Part shown: positions 17,053 through 25,442 of the stretch, piece after piece
Numbering within the stretch: the first letter of the stretch is position 1
How the letters are laid out: every line of letters begins with the position of its first letter
NCBI RefSeq assembly: GCF_015354735.1
Contig: NZ_JACEFJ010000009.1
Location: 124,001 to 188,000 of the forward strand
Source of the DNA: Pararhodonellum marinum
GTDB taxonomy: Bacteria > Bacteroidota > Bacteroidia > Cytophagales > Cyclobacteriaceae
DNA: 64,000 nucleotides
Direction: 5' to 3'
Notes under the pieces: model-generated
Seen by the model: only the letters and a program-made list of their open reading frames with translations
Told to the model about the DNA's origin: nothing
The model's database searches: none
Program-made: the position numbers and the translations under genes

Positions 17053-19629
17053 TTATAGTCTTGGGTCAACATCTTCACTTTCTAATGCTAATACTCCGAA
17101 AACACTTTCATGAATTCGTCTTAATGGTTCATTTTTCACAAACCGTTCAAGACCTTCAACACCAAGTGCAAATTCTCTTAGTGCTAAAGATTGTTTTCTT
17201 GAAAGTCCTCTGTTTTTTAGTCTGTCGATATTTTCAGGAGCGTCATATTCAGGTCCATAAATAATTCTCAAATATTCACTTCCTCTACATTTTACGGCTG
17301 GTTGCAAAAGTCCGTCCGAACCATAAGCAACAAAATCGTAAGGTTTTACAACCATTCCTTCTCCACCTTTACCTGTCAAGTCAAGCCACCACTGAACTGC
17401 TTCGTCAAAACTTGATTGGTTTTTTAAGTCAACTATTTTATAGGGTGTCGCCATAAAAAGTTTGGTGTCGCCTTGACAAATTTCTTTAATGTTAGTCATG
17501 TGCCATTCATGTGTTTTATCAACGTGAACTTGTCCTTCTGTTGCTAAAATATGAAACGGAGCTAATTTGTAGTCATCTATGCTTTCAACTGTCCAACAGT
17601 AATTTTGATAAGCCTTCACATACTTGTCTATAGCTTTATTCTTAGTGGCAAACTTTTCTAAAGACGGCAGAGCATCTTTAATTCCTCTGTTAAGTGCCAT
17701 TTGTAATGCCTGCTCAACTACTGGTAATGCGCCACCTGCTGCTGAACCTACAGAGGCGTACTGGTCTTTTAATAATGCCTGTGCTTTTGCAGACCAAGGC
17801 ATTAACTCAGTATCTAAGCAAACCCAATCTGTATTGAATTTATCCCAAAAGTTTGTGTTTGTCAGGCATTGATTGACTCTTTCTATAAATGCTTTCTCAA
17901 TTTCTGAATCATTAAAAAAGTTTCTACCGGTTCGTGTATAGCATACTCCTATGCCTTCATTTTCAATTCCAAAGCGTTTTATAGCTGTTGCTTCATCTTT
18001 ACATATTACTAAAACAGCTCTAGAACCCATGTGCTTTTCTTCACAAACAACCTTTTCAACGCCTCTTTTTTTGTAGTAATTCAACGCCTGTAAAGGGTGT
18101 TCCAAAAATTCAGGCAATTCACTTGTTGCACATGGAGACATGGTTGGCGGTAGATAAATCAACCATTTTGGATTGATAGCAAAACGGCTCATTACCTCTA
18201 AGGCAGCAATAGAATTTTCTTCCCTGATTGTTATATTGTTTCTTAGTCTAGTTTGGACTATGCGTTTTCCTGTTACATCTTCAATGTCCAGTAAATCATC
18301 ATATTCTTGTTGTGAGCTAAGTTTATTTTCTGAATCGTTGAAGTCTATAGGTCTTATTGGCTCACAATAGACTTGTTTTGCCTGAACTGAAACTAATTCT
18401 TCTTCAGGATAACGCAATGCGGTCAATTTACCGCCAAATACACAACCTGTATCAATATCAATTGTCTTGTTCAACCATTCTGCTTCAGGAACTGGTGTAT
18501 GTCCATAAACAACTTTTGCTTTGCCTCTGTATTCCTTAGCCCAATTATGTCTGACTGGCAAACCAAATTCATCAATTTCTCCTGTTGTTTCGCCATACAT
18601 ACAAAATGAACGAACTGCACCCGAACCACGACCTTGCATTTCCTCTTTTAATCCTGCATGTGCAACAACTAACTTTCCATTATCAAAAACATAGTGGCTT
18701 ATCAGGCTGTATAAAAATTGTTCAACCGATTTCTTGAATTCGGAAGTTTCATTTTCTAATTGTTGTACTGTAACTTCTAAACCGTGCTTTAACTGAACTT
18801 GCTTGCCATTCAAATATTTCTGCAATTTCAAGTCATGATTACCTGGTACGCAATACGCTGCACCTGAGTTAACCATACTCATTACCAAACGCAAAACACT
18901 GGGCGAATCAGGCCCTCTGTCAACAAGGTCACCAACAAAAATTGCTTTTCTATTTTCAGGAGCGATTACCTCAAAACCAAAATTAGAATTATTTGCTTCA
19001 ACATGATTTATTCCATAGCCAAGTTGGATTAGAAGTTCTTTCAACTCGTCAAAACATCCGTGAACATCTCCAATAATGTCGAACGGACCTGTTTCAACTT
19101 TTTTATCGTTGTAAAGTTTTTCTCTTTTGATTTCAAGAACTGCTTCAACTTCTTCAACAGATTTCAAAATATAAGTCTGTCTGAAACCTTCATGTTTTAA
19201 TCCTCTGATTGACTTTTTCAATTGTTGAGCCTGCTGACGAATCACATGTCCCCCAAAGTTTCGGTCAGGTCTGCCTAGGTTTCTTTCTTCGCATACTTTT
19301 TCAGGCAAATCCAATACAATTGCCACAGGCAAACAATGATAGGTTCTGGCTAATTCAATTAGACCTTTTCTTGATTCCTTTTGAACGTTGGTTGCATCTA
19401 CAACAGTCAATAAGCCATTTTTTAAGCGTTTGCCCGCTATGTAATACAAAACATCAAAAGCGTCATTGGTTGAAGCCTGATTATTTTCATCATCTGAAAC
19501 TAATGCTCTGCATTCGTCAGACGATAATATTTCTGTTCGTTTGAATAGTTTCTTTGCAAAACTACTTTTTCCCGAACCTGAAATACCGATTAAAACAACT
19601 AATGAAAGTTCGGGTACTTTAATTTCCAT
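17053..19629 (-). CDS. pnkp: Polynucleotide kinase-phosphatase-ligase Pnkp (bacterial RNA repair)
   Basis: 858 residues from the ATG at 19629; an in-frame TTG at 19680 lies inside hen1 and is less likely. Domain 1 (1-~170) is the 5'-OH polynucleotide kinase with P-loop GISGSGKS at 15-22. Domain 2 (~183-430) is the metallophosphoesterase 2',3'-phosphatase: DVHG at 188, GDLVDRG at 233, GNHD at 263, HAGL at 324, YGHTPV at 375. Domain 3 (~470-858) is the ligase/adenylyltransferase with motif I EEKHMGSR, Lys532 being the expected AMP acceptor. All three catalytic signatures look intact. With Hen1 it heals and seals RNAs cut by ribotoxins. Coding bases are AT-richer than in neighbouring genes. It overlaps the upstream hen1 stop by 11 bases. 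Confidence 0.95.
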   Translation of the reverse strand: MEIKVPELSLVVLIGISGSGKSSFAKKLFKRTEILSSDECRALVSDDENNQASTNDAFDVLYYIAGKRLKNGLLTVVDATNVQKESRKGLIELARTYHCLPVAIVLDLPEKVCEERNLGRPDRNFGGHVIRQQAQQLKKSIRGLKHEGFRQTYILKSVEEVEAVLEIKREKLYNDKKVETGPFDIIGDVHGCFDELKELLIQLGYGINHVEANNSNFGFEVIAPENRKAIFVGDLVDRGPDSPSVLRLVMSMVNSGAAYCVPGNHDLKLQKYLNGKQVQLKHGLEVTVQQLENETSEFKKSVEQFLYSLISHYVFDNGKLVVAHAGLKEEMQGRGSGAVRSFCMYGETTGEIDEFGLPVRHNWAKEYRGKAKVVYGHTPVPEAEWLNKTIDIDTGCVFGGKLTALRYPEEELVSVQAKQVYCEPIRPIDFNDSENKLSSQQEYDDLLDIEDVTGKRIVQTRLRNNITIREENSIAALEVMSRFAINPKWLIYLPPTMSPCATSELPEFLEHPLQALNYYKKRGVEKVVCEEKHMGSRAVLVICKDEATAIKRFGIENEGIGVCYTRTGRNFFNDSEIEKAFIERVNQCLTNTNFWDKFNTDWVCLDTELMPWSAKAQALLKDQYASVGSAAGGALPVVEQALQMALNRGIKDALPSLEKFATKNKAIDKYVKAYQNYCWTVESIDDYKLAPFHILATEGQVHVDKTHEWHMTNIKEICQGDTKLFMATPYKIVDLKNQSSFDEAVQWWLDLTGKGGEGMVVKPYDFVAYGSDGLLQPAVKCRGSEYLRIIYGPEYDAPENIDRLKNRGLSRKQSLALREFALGVEGLERFVKNEPLRRIHESVFGVLALESEDVDPRL

Positions 19630-21022
19630 ATCTAAATATTGCCATTTGTGAAGGAGCACCAATATTTTCCTCTTCGTCACCGACTGGAAATGTCTCCACG
19701 CTGTAATTAAAAGTTTTTCCTATTTTGTTTGCCCATTCGGCAAACTCGTTTCTTGTCCATTCAAAACGGTGGTCGTCATGCCTCATGTTTTCTGCATCCA
19801 ATTTTTCCCACATTACATTATACTCTTTGTTTGGAGTTGTCAGAATAACGGTTTTAGGTTTTGCAAACTCAAACAAAACCCTTTCAAACGATTTAAGCCT
19901 GTTTAAGTCTAAGTGTTCAATGACTTCCACTACCGCAGCGGCATCAAAACCGTCAAACCGCTTGTCTCTGTAGGTTAATGAGCCTTGAAAAAGGTTGATT
20001 CTTTCCTTTTGTTTTGGCGACATTTCGTCAAAGTGAAGTCTCTCTTTTGCTTTCAATAGTTCATTGTAGGAGACGTCCATTCCTGCAATTTCAGAGAATT
20101 GCTTTTGCTTTAGTAGTTGTCTGATGAGTTTTCCTTCTCCACATCCCAAGTCTAAAACCCTTTCGGCTCCCGATTCAATAAGCTTTTCAGCCACTAATTT
20201 TATTCGTTTGTCATGCAGGGTTTCTTTCTTTTTCTCGGTTTCAGTCTTTTCAATTGGCTCTTCAATTGCATTTTCAATTTCTTCTCCTTCGCTTAGTCGT
20301 TCAAGTGCTTGTCTTGATAATGAATTTAAATTAATCAAGTAGCGTCTGATTATTTGTTCCTTCTCAGGATGGACTTTTAACCAACCTTCTCCTTTTTGAA
20401 GTAGCTTTTCAATCTCGTTTTCACTTACAAAATAGTGTTTGTCGTTATCTAAAGTTGGTATTAAAACATACAAGTGAGAAAGTAATTCCTTTGTGGTTAT
20501 TGTATTTTCAAGTTTTAATGAGAAGTATTTACTGTCTCCCCATTCAGGAAATTTAGCATCTAATGTATGTCGCTTCAATTCCACTTTATAACCAAGCGGT
20601 TCAAAGAATTTTCTAATTAAAATTTCGCCACCTTTTGGAGCGGGAATTGATGCAATTGAAACTTCAAATGGCAATTTTACATCAACAAGTTCAGGTTTGT
20701 CTTTGCACTTTCCATTCATTGCAGATGAAAATGCTTTTGAAAGAGCAACACTCATAAATGATGATGCAACATAAGGTCTGTCGTTCACATAGTGTCCAAG
20801 TGCAAAACCGTCTCCTCCCAAATTTCTTGCACCACGGACCATGTCGATAGGGTCAATGTCGAGTAAAAGGCTTACAGTTGTCTTACCTTCTCCCTTTTCT
20901 GGATAAAATACATGAGCTTTCCCAACGGATAAATCAAAAGTTTGAAATTTGTCAGGATGTTTATGTAGCAAATAACCTAAGTCAGTCGCTGGTTTATGTG
21001 TTGTCGTAATATTTAAAATCAT
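19619..21022 (-). CDS. hen1: 3'-terminal RNA ribose 2'-O-methyltransferase Hen1
   Basis: 467 residues. The N-terminal ~240 residues form the Hen1-L domain, which in characterised homologues activates the Pnkp ligase. An acidic linker (~245-265) follows, then the SAM-dependent methyltransferase with VLDLGCGEGKL at 289-299. The metal-binding set is E366, E369 and H370 in VVEVIEHL plus a His in MRHDDHRF (415 or 418), corresponding to the Mn site of bacterial Hen1. It methylates the 2'-OH at the break before Pnkp seals it, protecting the repaired RNA from re-cleavage. First gene of the two-gene unit. No TAnnTTTG promoter is seen in the ~20 bases before its ATG. Confidence 0.95.
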   Translation of the reverse strand: MILNITTTHKPATDLGYLLHKHPDKFQTFDLSVGKAHVFYPEKGEGKTTVSLLLDIDPIDMVRGARNLGGDGFALGHYVNDRPYVASSFMSVALSKAFSSAMNGKCKDKPELVDVKLPFEVSIASIPAPKGGEILIRKFFEPLGYKVELKRHTLDAKFPEWGDSKYFSLKLENTITTKELLSHLYVLIPTLDNDKHYFVSENEIEKLLQKGEGWLKVHPEKEQIIRRYLINLNSLSRQALERLSEGEEIENAIEEPIEKTETEKKKETLHDKRIKLVAEKLIESGAERVLDLGCGEGKLIRQLLKQKQFSEIAGMDVSYNELLKAKERLHFDEMSPKQKERINLFQGSLTYRDKRFDGFDAAAVVEVIEHLDLNRLKSFERVLFEFAKPKTVILTTPNKEYNVMWEKLDAENMRHDDHRFEWTRNEFAEWANKIGKTFNYSVETFPVGDEEENIGAPSQMAIFRYGN

Positions 21023-21040
21023 CTTATGTCTTTATGGTGC

Positions 21041-21123
21041 GTTGGCAAAAATTCAGGCTCTTTTGCTAGCGAAGCGGTCGCCCGTGTATTGGGGCAAACA
21101 AAAGTGCCTGAATGTGCGGTTGG
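21041..21123 (+). repeat. Right hairpin module with GTTGG motifs
   Basis: GCGTTGGC (21040-21046 region) and GCGGTTGGC (21116-21124 region) flank an imperfect inverted repeat: TTCAGGCTCTTTTGC on the left, GCAAACAAAAGTGCCTGAA on the right. The loop contains AGCGAAGCGGTCGCCCG. It lies directly upstream of hen1. The same two motifs occur in the left module in the opposite order. Confidence 0.45.
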
Positions 21124-21165
21124 CTTTTTGTTTCTATCGTTCATTTTGTTCACTGTCGTTGTCTT

Positions 21166-21969
21166 TTAGCATTGGCGGTAACTTTCGTCTTTAAATAATC
21201 TGGCGATTTTAGGATTATCCATAATAAAGGCTACCATATCTTTTGCCCAAATCTGATAGGTAAGTTTGGATGGATGGATTCCATCACTGAAAAACTCCCC
21301 TTTGGAAGCCTTATCAGGAAACCGCACTTTCCAGTCCTTCAGGGTTATCCGCTTTCCTTCATAATACACCTGGTCAAATCGCTTCACTAATTTCTCCAAT
21401 TCTTGCCCTAAAAGTTCCACCAGATTGCCCACCACTGTTTTGATCAAAGGGGTAAAAGCAGGGAATTCCTTTATCGGTGGCATGTTGGTAAATATGATGG
21501 GACAATGCCCAAATCTTTCCTGTAATCCTTTTATGACCGCAGAGACCTCCTGCTTCCATTTTTTGGGTGAGCTTAAGCGAAAAGCATCATTGGCACCCAA
21601 GCCTATCACAATGAGGTCAGGGTTGGGTCCTTTGAGTTGAGGGAGAATTTTTGTGTGGACTTGATGTGCAGTGTAACCGCTTTTCGCATAAACCTGCCAA
21701 GAAATTTGTTTCTCTATCCTATCGGAAAATTCAAGGGCAAAAGATCCTGCAAAACCTTCCTCATGCGTTTCCACTCCTACACCTGCTATGGTACTTTCCC
21801 CGATAAACATCACCCGGACAATTTGGTTGAATTCCAATCCTGACTCACCCCTTGGCCCTTTGGCCTCCGGTAATCTTGGTATATTGGTACGGATGTGTTT
21901 GCCTTGGAAATACAAGAGGGGCAAAAATGGAAATGCCAACACCGCACCCAATAGATATTTAATTTGCAT
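21166..21969 (-). CDS. SGNH/GDSL-family hydrolase, membrane-anchored
   Basis: 267 residues. An N-terminal hydrophobic signal-anchor (~1-22) is followed by an SGNH esterase/lipase fold. Block I is FIGESTIAGVG (GES in place of GDS, nucleophile Ser), block III IGLGANDAF (Gly-Asn oxyanion residues) and block V DGIHPSKLTY (catalytic Asp/His). It likely de-esterifies lipids or acylated glycans in the envelope. It lies 15 bases downstream of the App1-like phosphatase gene. The last codons (YRQC, stop) coincide with the inverted repeat at the island's edge, so the original C-terminus may have been replaced. Confidence 0.87.
   Translation of the reverse strand: MQIKYLLGAVLAFPFLPLLYFQGKHIRTNIPRLPEAKGPRGESGLEFNQIVRVMFIGESTIAGVGVETHEEGFAGSFALEFSDRIEKQISWQVYAKSGYTAHQVHTKILPQLKGPNPDLIVIGLGANDAFRLSSPKKWKQEVSAVIKGLQERFGHCPIIFTNMPPIKEFPAFTPLIKTVVGNLVELLGQELEKLVKRFDQVYYEGKRITLKDWKVRFPDKASKGEFFSDGIHPSKLTYQIWAKDMVAFIMDNPKIARLFKDESYRQC
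21169..21182 (-). repeat. Right terminal inverted repeat of the Pnkp/Hen1 island
   Basis: GCATTGGCGGTAAC, the inverted partner of 16917-16931. It overlaps the last codons of the SGNH hydrolase gene and adjoins its stop codon. Confidence 0.55.
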
Positions 21970-21984
21970 AGGTTCAAGTCAAAG

Positions 21985-23112
21985 TTATTCTTCTTCTTCT
22001 TCTTCTTCTTTAGTTTTTGCATCGGCAATTTCTTGAACTTCACCTGCCAAAATCCAGCCTTTTGCAAGAGCATGTTGAGCAGCCTCTACGGTATCTTTCA
22101 CCAACAATAGCTCTACTCCCAATTCCTTGATTTCCTTGCTGATGGCTTCCACTTCATCATGCCTGCTTTGCACCACGTCTCTGATGTAAACCATTTTGAC
22201 CCTACCGGGAAAATCCTTGATGACCTGAAGGTAGATCTCGGGATCCATCTGACCGGAATCCCCGATCAGGATAAATTTCAGATGTTTTTCTATCTCAAAG
22301 ATTTTTTCGACTTGGAGAAGTTTATGACCCGAATGGCTTCCTGCAATAAACTGTTCTCTCGATAAGCCAATGTCTCTCAGCATAAGGGGACCTTTTGGGA
22401 TGCCATGGACGTCTAAAAATTCCATTAAAAAATCATATAGGTTCCAAGGTGAACTTGATACATAGAAAAACGGGTTGCTTTCGATGCCATCCATTCCTTT
22501 GGCCAAGGATTGGTAAAAGGCGGCTACACCGGGAAAGGGGAGTCTGGTATGGGCATTGTGCAGAAAAGTTGTTTTCAGCATTTCCCATAATCGGGTGGCT
22601 CCAGTAGGCACGATGGTGTCATCAATATCGGAAATCACTCCATATTCAACCTGCGTAGATGGTATGAAAATGCTGTTGGTGGCGGTTACTTCTCCTTGGT
22701 TTTTGATCACTTGATCCAATAAAGTCAGATGGACAAAATGCCAAGGCCCAGATGCATCAACTAAGTTTTCTATGGGCATCCTTACCTCAAAATAACCTTC
22801 CGGATCAGTAGTGACAACCATTTCATGACTACCAAATGAGGCCTTAACTTTTACTCCGGGAATTTCCCAGGTCGCAAACCTTTTGTACATGGTGCGGAAG
22901 TTTCTCCATCGGTTATCTTCGATCTGGGAAATCCCTATGCCGCGGTCCCTTAAAACCCTGCCCAAAAAATAGATTTCCTTTTTGTTTCCAAACCCCATGT
23001 AGGGTAGGATCATCAGGGATCGTATCAACCCCAAATTAAGACCGATTTTGAGTTTTAAGAAAGAGTAGCCCCTCTTGATATTAAAGAGTATGAGAAGAAT
23101 GGATTTTTTCAA
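21985..23112 (-). CDS. App1-family phosphatidate phosphatase-like protein
   Basis: 375 residues. The catalytic core is the DUF2183/App1 HAD-like domain: SDIDDTIVPTGATRLW (DxDxT nucleophile motif), FFYVSSSPWNLYDFL and ILIGDSGQMDPEIY. Yeast App1 dephosphorylates phosphatidate. The start is a TTG at 23112; an ATG at 23013, giving MILPYMGFGN, is an alternative and begins exactly at the conserved region. The C-terminus is a run of seven Glu encoded by a GAA repeat. Predicted operon with the SGNH hydrolase downstream; together they suggest phospholipid turnover. Confidence 0.87.
   Translation of the reverse strand: MKKSILLILFNIKRGYSFLKLKIGLNLGLIRSLMILPYMGFGNKKEIYFLGRVLRDRGIGISQIEDNRWRNFRTMYKRFATWEIPGVKVKASFGSHEMVVTTDPEGYFEVRMPIENLVDASGPWHFVHLTLLDQVIKNQGEVTATNSIFIPSTQVEYGVISDIDDTIVPTGATRLWEMLKTTFLHNAHTRLPFPGVAAFYQSLAKGMDGIESNPFFYVSSSPWNLYDFLMEFLDVHGIPKGPLMLRDIGLSREQFIAGSHSGHKLLQVEKIFEIEKHLKFILIGDSGQMDPEIYLQVIKDFPGRVKMVYIRDVVQSRHDEVEAISKEIKELGVELLLVKDTVEAAQHALAKGWILAGEVQEIADAKTKEEEEEEE
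21988..22011 (-). repeat. GAA trinucleotide repeat at the App1-like C-terminus
   Basis: Seven tandem GAA codons (minus strand) plus a related AAA codon precede the stop. Trinucleotide slippage would change the tail length without shifting the frame. Confidence 0.85.
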
Positions 23113-23497
23113 AATAGGAGGATAAAGGAAGCATCAATTGGAAAGCTGTTATGGATAGTTGTAGAAACGTGTTTATCATACAGTAGATCATTTAGAACTT
23201 ATTCCCTAGTGGCTCATGAATGTTTTTCTGGTTTAGAACAGTTTTAAATTAAAAAACCAGAAAGTTTGGCGAGAATCAATTTACCAAATTAACCAATTTT
23301 TAATTTCAAATGCTTGATCTACTTCACTATTCCAAATCCACTTTTTCAATTTTCCGTTTCTCCATTCACTTTTGACCGTACGTACCTCTAATACGAGGCG
23401 TGAAATCGTTTCGGGAAAAATGTTTTGATTTTTTGATTGAGCCTAATCTGCTTAAATTCATTGAATAATTTCCACATGTGAATTCAAATCATCAATT
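23113..23497. other. Intergenic region, divergent promoters expected
   Basis: 385 AT-rich bases between the App1-like gene and the VOC gene. I see an inverted repeat TTTCTGGTTT (23225-23234) / AAACCAGAAA (23254-23263) with a 19-base spacer, and a small hairpin CCTC-taatac-GAGG near 23388-23401. Neither has a T-tract typical of a terminator. No open frame, tRNA or clear TAnnTTTG element was recognised. Confidence 0.5.
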
Positions 23498-23995
23498 ATG
23501 GAAAATTCAGACAAGTATACCATTCCCAATTCCACTCGCATCGGCCATGCTCACCTCAAGGGTGCTGACTTAAATCGGTCCTTGGCATTTTATTGTGATC
23601 TGTTGGGTTTTGAAATTACCATGCGGTATGGCAAAGATGCTGCATTTATCTCTGCGGGAGGATATCATCACCATATTGGCTTGAATACATGGTACAGTAA
23701 AAATGGACCCCCAGCTTCAAAAAATGGGGATGGATTGTTCCATACTGCCATCCTTTATCCTGAAAGAAAAGATTTGGCCGAAGTACTGAACCGACTCCTT
23801 AAAGCTTCCTATCCACTTTCCGGAGCTTCTGACCATGGGGTTTCGGAAGCCATCTATCTGGATGACCCTGACCAGAACGGCGTAGAGTTGTATTGGGACA
23901 GACCGATGGAAAAATGGCCAAAAGATAAAGAAGGTTCCTTGGAGATGTTTACCAAGGGCCTGGATCTTTCAGATTTGTTAGATGAATTACGATAA
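23498..23995 (+). CDS. VOC-family (glyoxalase/extradiol dioxygenase fold) protein
   Basis: 165 residues. A single vicinal-oxygen-chelate module pair is visible: RIGHAHLKGADLNRSLAFYCDLLGFE (quoted in part), AAFISAGGYHHHIGLNTW and a second half ending DPDQNGVELYWDRP. The candidate metal ligands are the His in HAHL, the His in LFHTAI and the Glu in VELYW. This resembles catechol-2,3-dioxygenase-like proteins. The substrate cannot be assigned. The gene is monocistronic, with over 300 non-coding bases on either side. Confidence 0.87.
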   Translation: MENSDKYTIPNSTRIGHAHLKGADLNRSLAFYCDLLGFEITMRYGKDAAFISAGGYHHHIGLNTWYSKNGPPASKNGDGLFHTAILYPERKDLAEVLNRLLKASYPLSGASDHGVSEAIYLDDPDQNGVELYWDRPMEKWPKDKEGSLEMFTKGLDLSDLLDELR

Positions 23996-24327
23996 CACAA
24001 AAATGTCATAGTGTTTTTTGAGGTAACAATGTATACCAATTCTGCCTGTAGCAGGTGAAAACTTAAAAATTCGCAGATGATAACCTGAATAACAGCTAAT
24101 CCATATAAGGGCTTTTATTTTTGAATGCTTCAATTTTTAGCATAAAATCAATAAAATTTAAGAATTTTTAGACCATAAACCTTATTTTTAATGAGTGAAT
24201 CAGAATAAGTTTAGCAGTTTCGAAATTCATTGTCTGTGTTTTACCATGAAAGACCCTGAATCCAGCGCCTTTTACCGTCAAGTCGTATCTTATTTACATG
24301 TAATGTTTATTTAAATCGAATCGAACC
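23996..24327. other. Intergenic region with a lone TATTTTTG element
   Basis: 332 AT-rich bases. TATTTTTG at 24116-24123 matches the -7 consensus, but no TTTG is found at the right upstream distance, and the next gene starts about 200 bases later. A small hairpin CCTG-tag-CAGG lies near 24044-24054. If transcribed, this could be a long leader or a small RNA; nothing more can be supported. Confidence 0.35.
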
Positions 24328-25386
24328 ATGAATACTTTCAAAAAATCAATTTGCCAAAGCTTTGTTTCATTCATTCTTTTGTTCCTAATCGGTTCTGAAA
24401 ATGAGGTATTATCTTGTACCCGCGTAGTTTACGAAGGGCCTGATGGTCAGGTGATCACTGCTCGGTCTATGGATTGGAAAGATGAAATCCCTGCTGACAT
24501 ATGGCTGTTTCCCAGAGGAATGAAAAGAGATGGTGCTGTGGGTAAAAACTCAGTGAAGTGGACTTCTAAATACGGAAGTATTGTAACATCGGCTTTTGAT
24601 ATATCCAGTACAGATGGAATGAACGAAAAAGGCTTAGTGGCCAATTTATTGTGGTTGGCTGAATCTGATTATCCTCCATTCGATGAGAGTAAAAAAGGGC
24701 TATCTGTAGCTGCCTGGGTCCAATACATGTTGGATAATTTTGAAACAGTTGAAGAGGCAGTTCGGGCTATGGAAAAGAATGAATTCGTGGTTGTGTCTGA
24801 AAATATCCCAGGTACTGATCGGTTTGCCACCCTTCACCTTTCAATTTCAGATGCCTCCGGAGATAATGCCATATTTGAATACATAGATGGAAAATTAGAA
24901 ATTCACCATGATAAGGCTTACAAAGTAATGACCAATTCTCCCGTTTTTAGCAAGCAATTGGCGCTCAATGAATACTGGAATCAAATAGGGGGCGTCACCA
25001 TGCTTCCAGGAACCAATAGGGCCGCTGATCGCTTCGTACGTGCCTCTTTTTATGTGGATGCCATACCTCAAACTTCTGATAGCCGGCTCGCAGTAGCCAG
25101 TATGTTCAGCGTGATCAGAAACTGTTCTGTGCCTTTTGGAATTTCCACAGAAAACGAACCTAATATTTCCTCGACAAGATGGCGTTCTGTATCTGACCAA
25201 AAAAACCTCACCTATTATTTCGAGACAGCGCTGACCCCCAATGCTTTTTGGGTGGACATCAGCAAAGCAGACTTTAGTCCAAATGCAAAAGTTAAAAAGC
25301 TAAGTGTGTCCAACCACGAGGTGTATTCTGGAGATGCACTCAAAAACTTTGTAGTTTCCGAGCCTTTTCAATTTGCCGGTTTATAA
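24328..25386 (+). CDS. Choloylglycine hydrolase/penicillin V acylase-family amidase (Ntn hydrolase)
   Basis: 352 residues. A signal peptide precedes Cys30 in LSCTRVVYEG, which would be the N-terminal nucleophile after cleavage. Downstream are the family's ARSMDW (Arg/Asp), GMNEKGLVANLLWL (Asn-Glu-Lys-Gly segment), VMTNSPVFSKQL (catalytic Asn) and SRLAVASMFSVIRN (Arg). These fit linear amide C-N hydrolases that act on N-acyl amides, which could include acyl-homoserine lactones, N-acyl amino acids, beta-lactams or bile salts. Secretion suggests extracytoplasmic substrates. It stands alone on this strand. Confidence 0.92.
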   Translation: MNTFKKSICQSFVSFILLFLIGSENEVLSCTRVVYEGPDGQVITARSMDWKDEIPADIWLFPRGMKRDGAVGKNSVKWTSKYGSIVTSAFDISSTDGMNEKGLVANLLWLAESDYPPFDESKKGLSVAAWVQYMLDNFETVEEAVRAMEKNEFVVVSENIPGTDRFATLHLSISDASGDNAIFEYIDGKLEIHHDKAYKVMTNSPVFSKQLALNEYWNQIGGVTMLPGTNRAADRFVRASFYVDAIPQTSDSRLAVASMFSVIRNCSVPFGISTENEPNISSTRWRSVSDQKNLTYYFETALTPNAFWVDISKADFSPNAKVKKLSVSNHEVYSGDALKNFVVSEPFQFAGL

Positions 25387-25442
25387 TCTCACCTTGCAAC
25401 TCTGAAGATAGCTATGCTAGAAGTTCAATAGAGTCCTGATCC

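Larger units (their letters stand above)
16917..21182. mobile_element. Putative inserted cassette carrying the Hen1-Pnkp RNA-repair pair
   Basis: A ~4.27 kb segment bounded by near-identical inverted repeats (16917-16931 and 21169-21182). Inside each end is a hairpin-forming module with GTTGG-containing motifs. The enclosed genes are visibly AT-richer in codon choice than both flanks. There is no transposase, integrase or relaxase inside, and no target-site duplication is evident. Removing the segment would leave the DUF58 gene and the SGNH hydrolase gene simply convergent, as expected for an insertion between two core genes. The boundaries are inferred from the repeats only. Confidence 0.5.

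Noticed and set aside
16928-17264. Short plus-strand frames of 61-83 codons at the left edge of the RNA-repair cassette
   Set aside because: They are composed of the repeat module and the antisense of pnkp; no protein signature is present.
16965-21124. Canonical integron attC sites
   Set aside because: The GTTGG motifs occur as direct, not inverted, copies, and the standard R'/R'' core pair is absent; no integron integrase lies in the window. The modules are kept only as uncharacterised repeats.
16917-21182. Insertion sequence or transposon
   Set aside because: Inverted repeats are present but there is no transposase and no visible target duplication.
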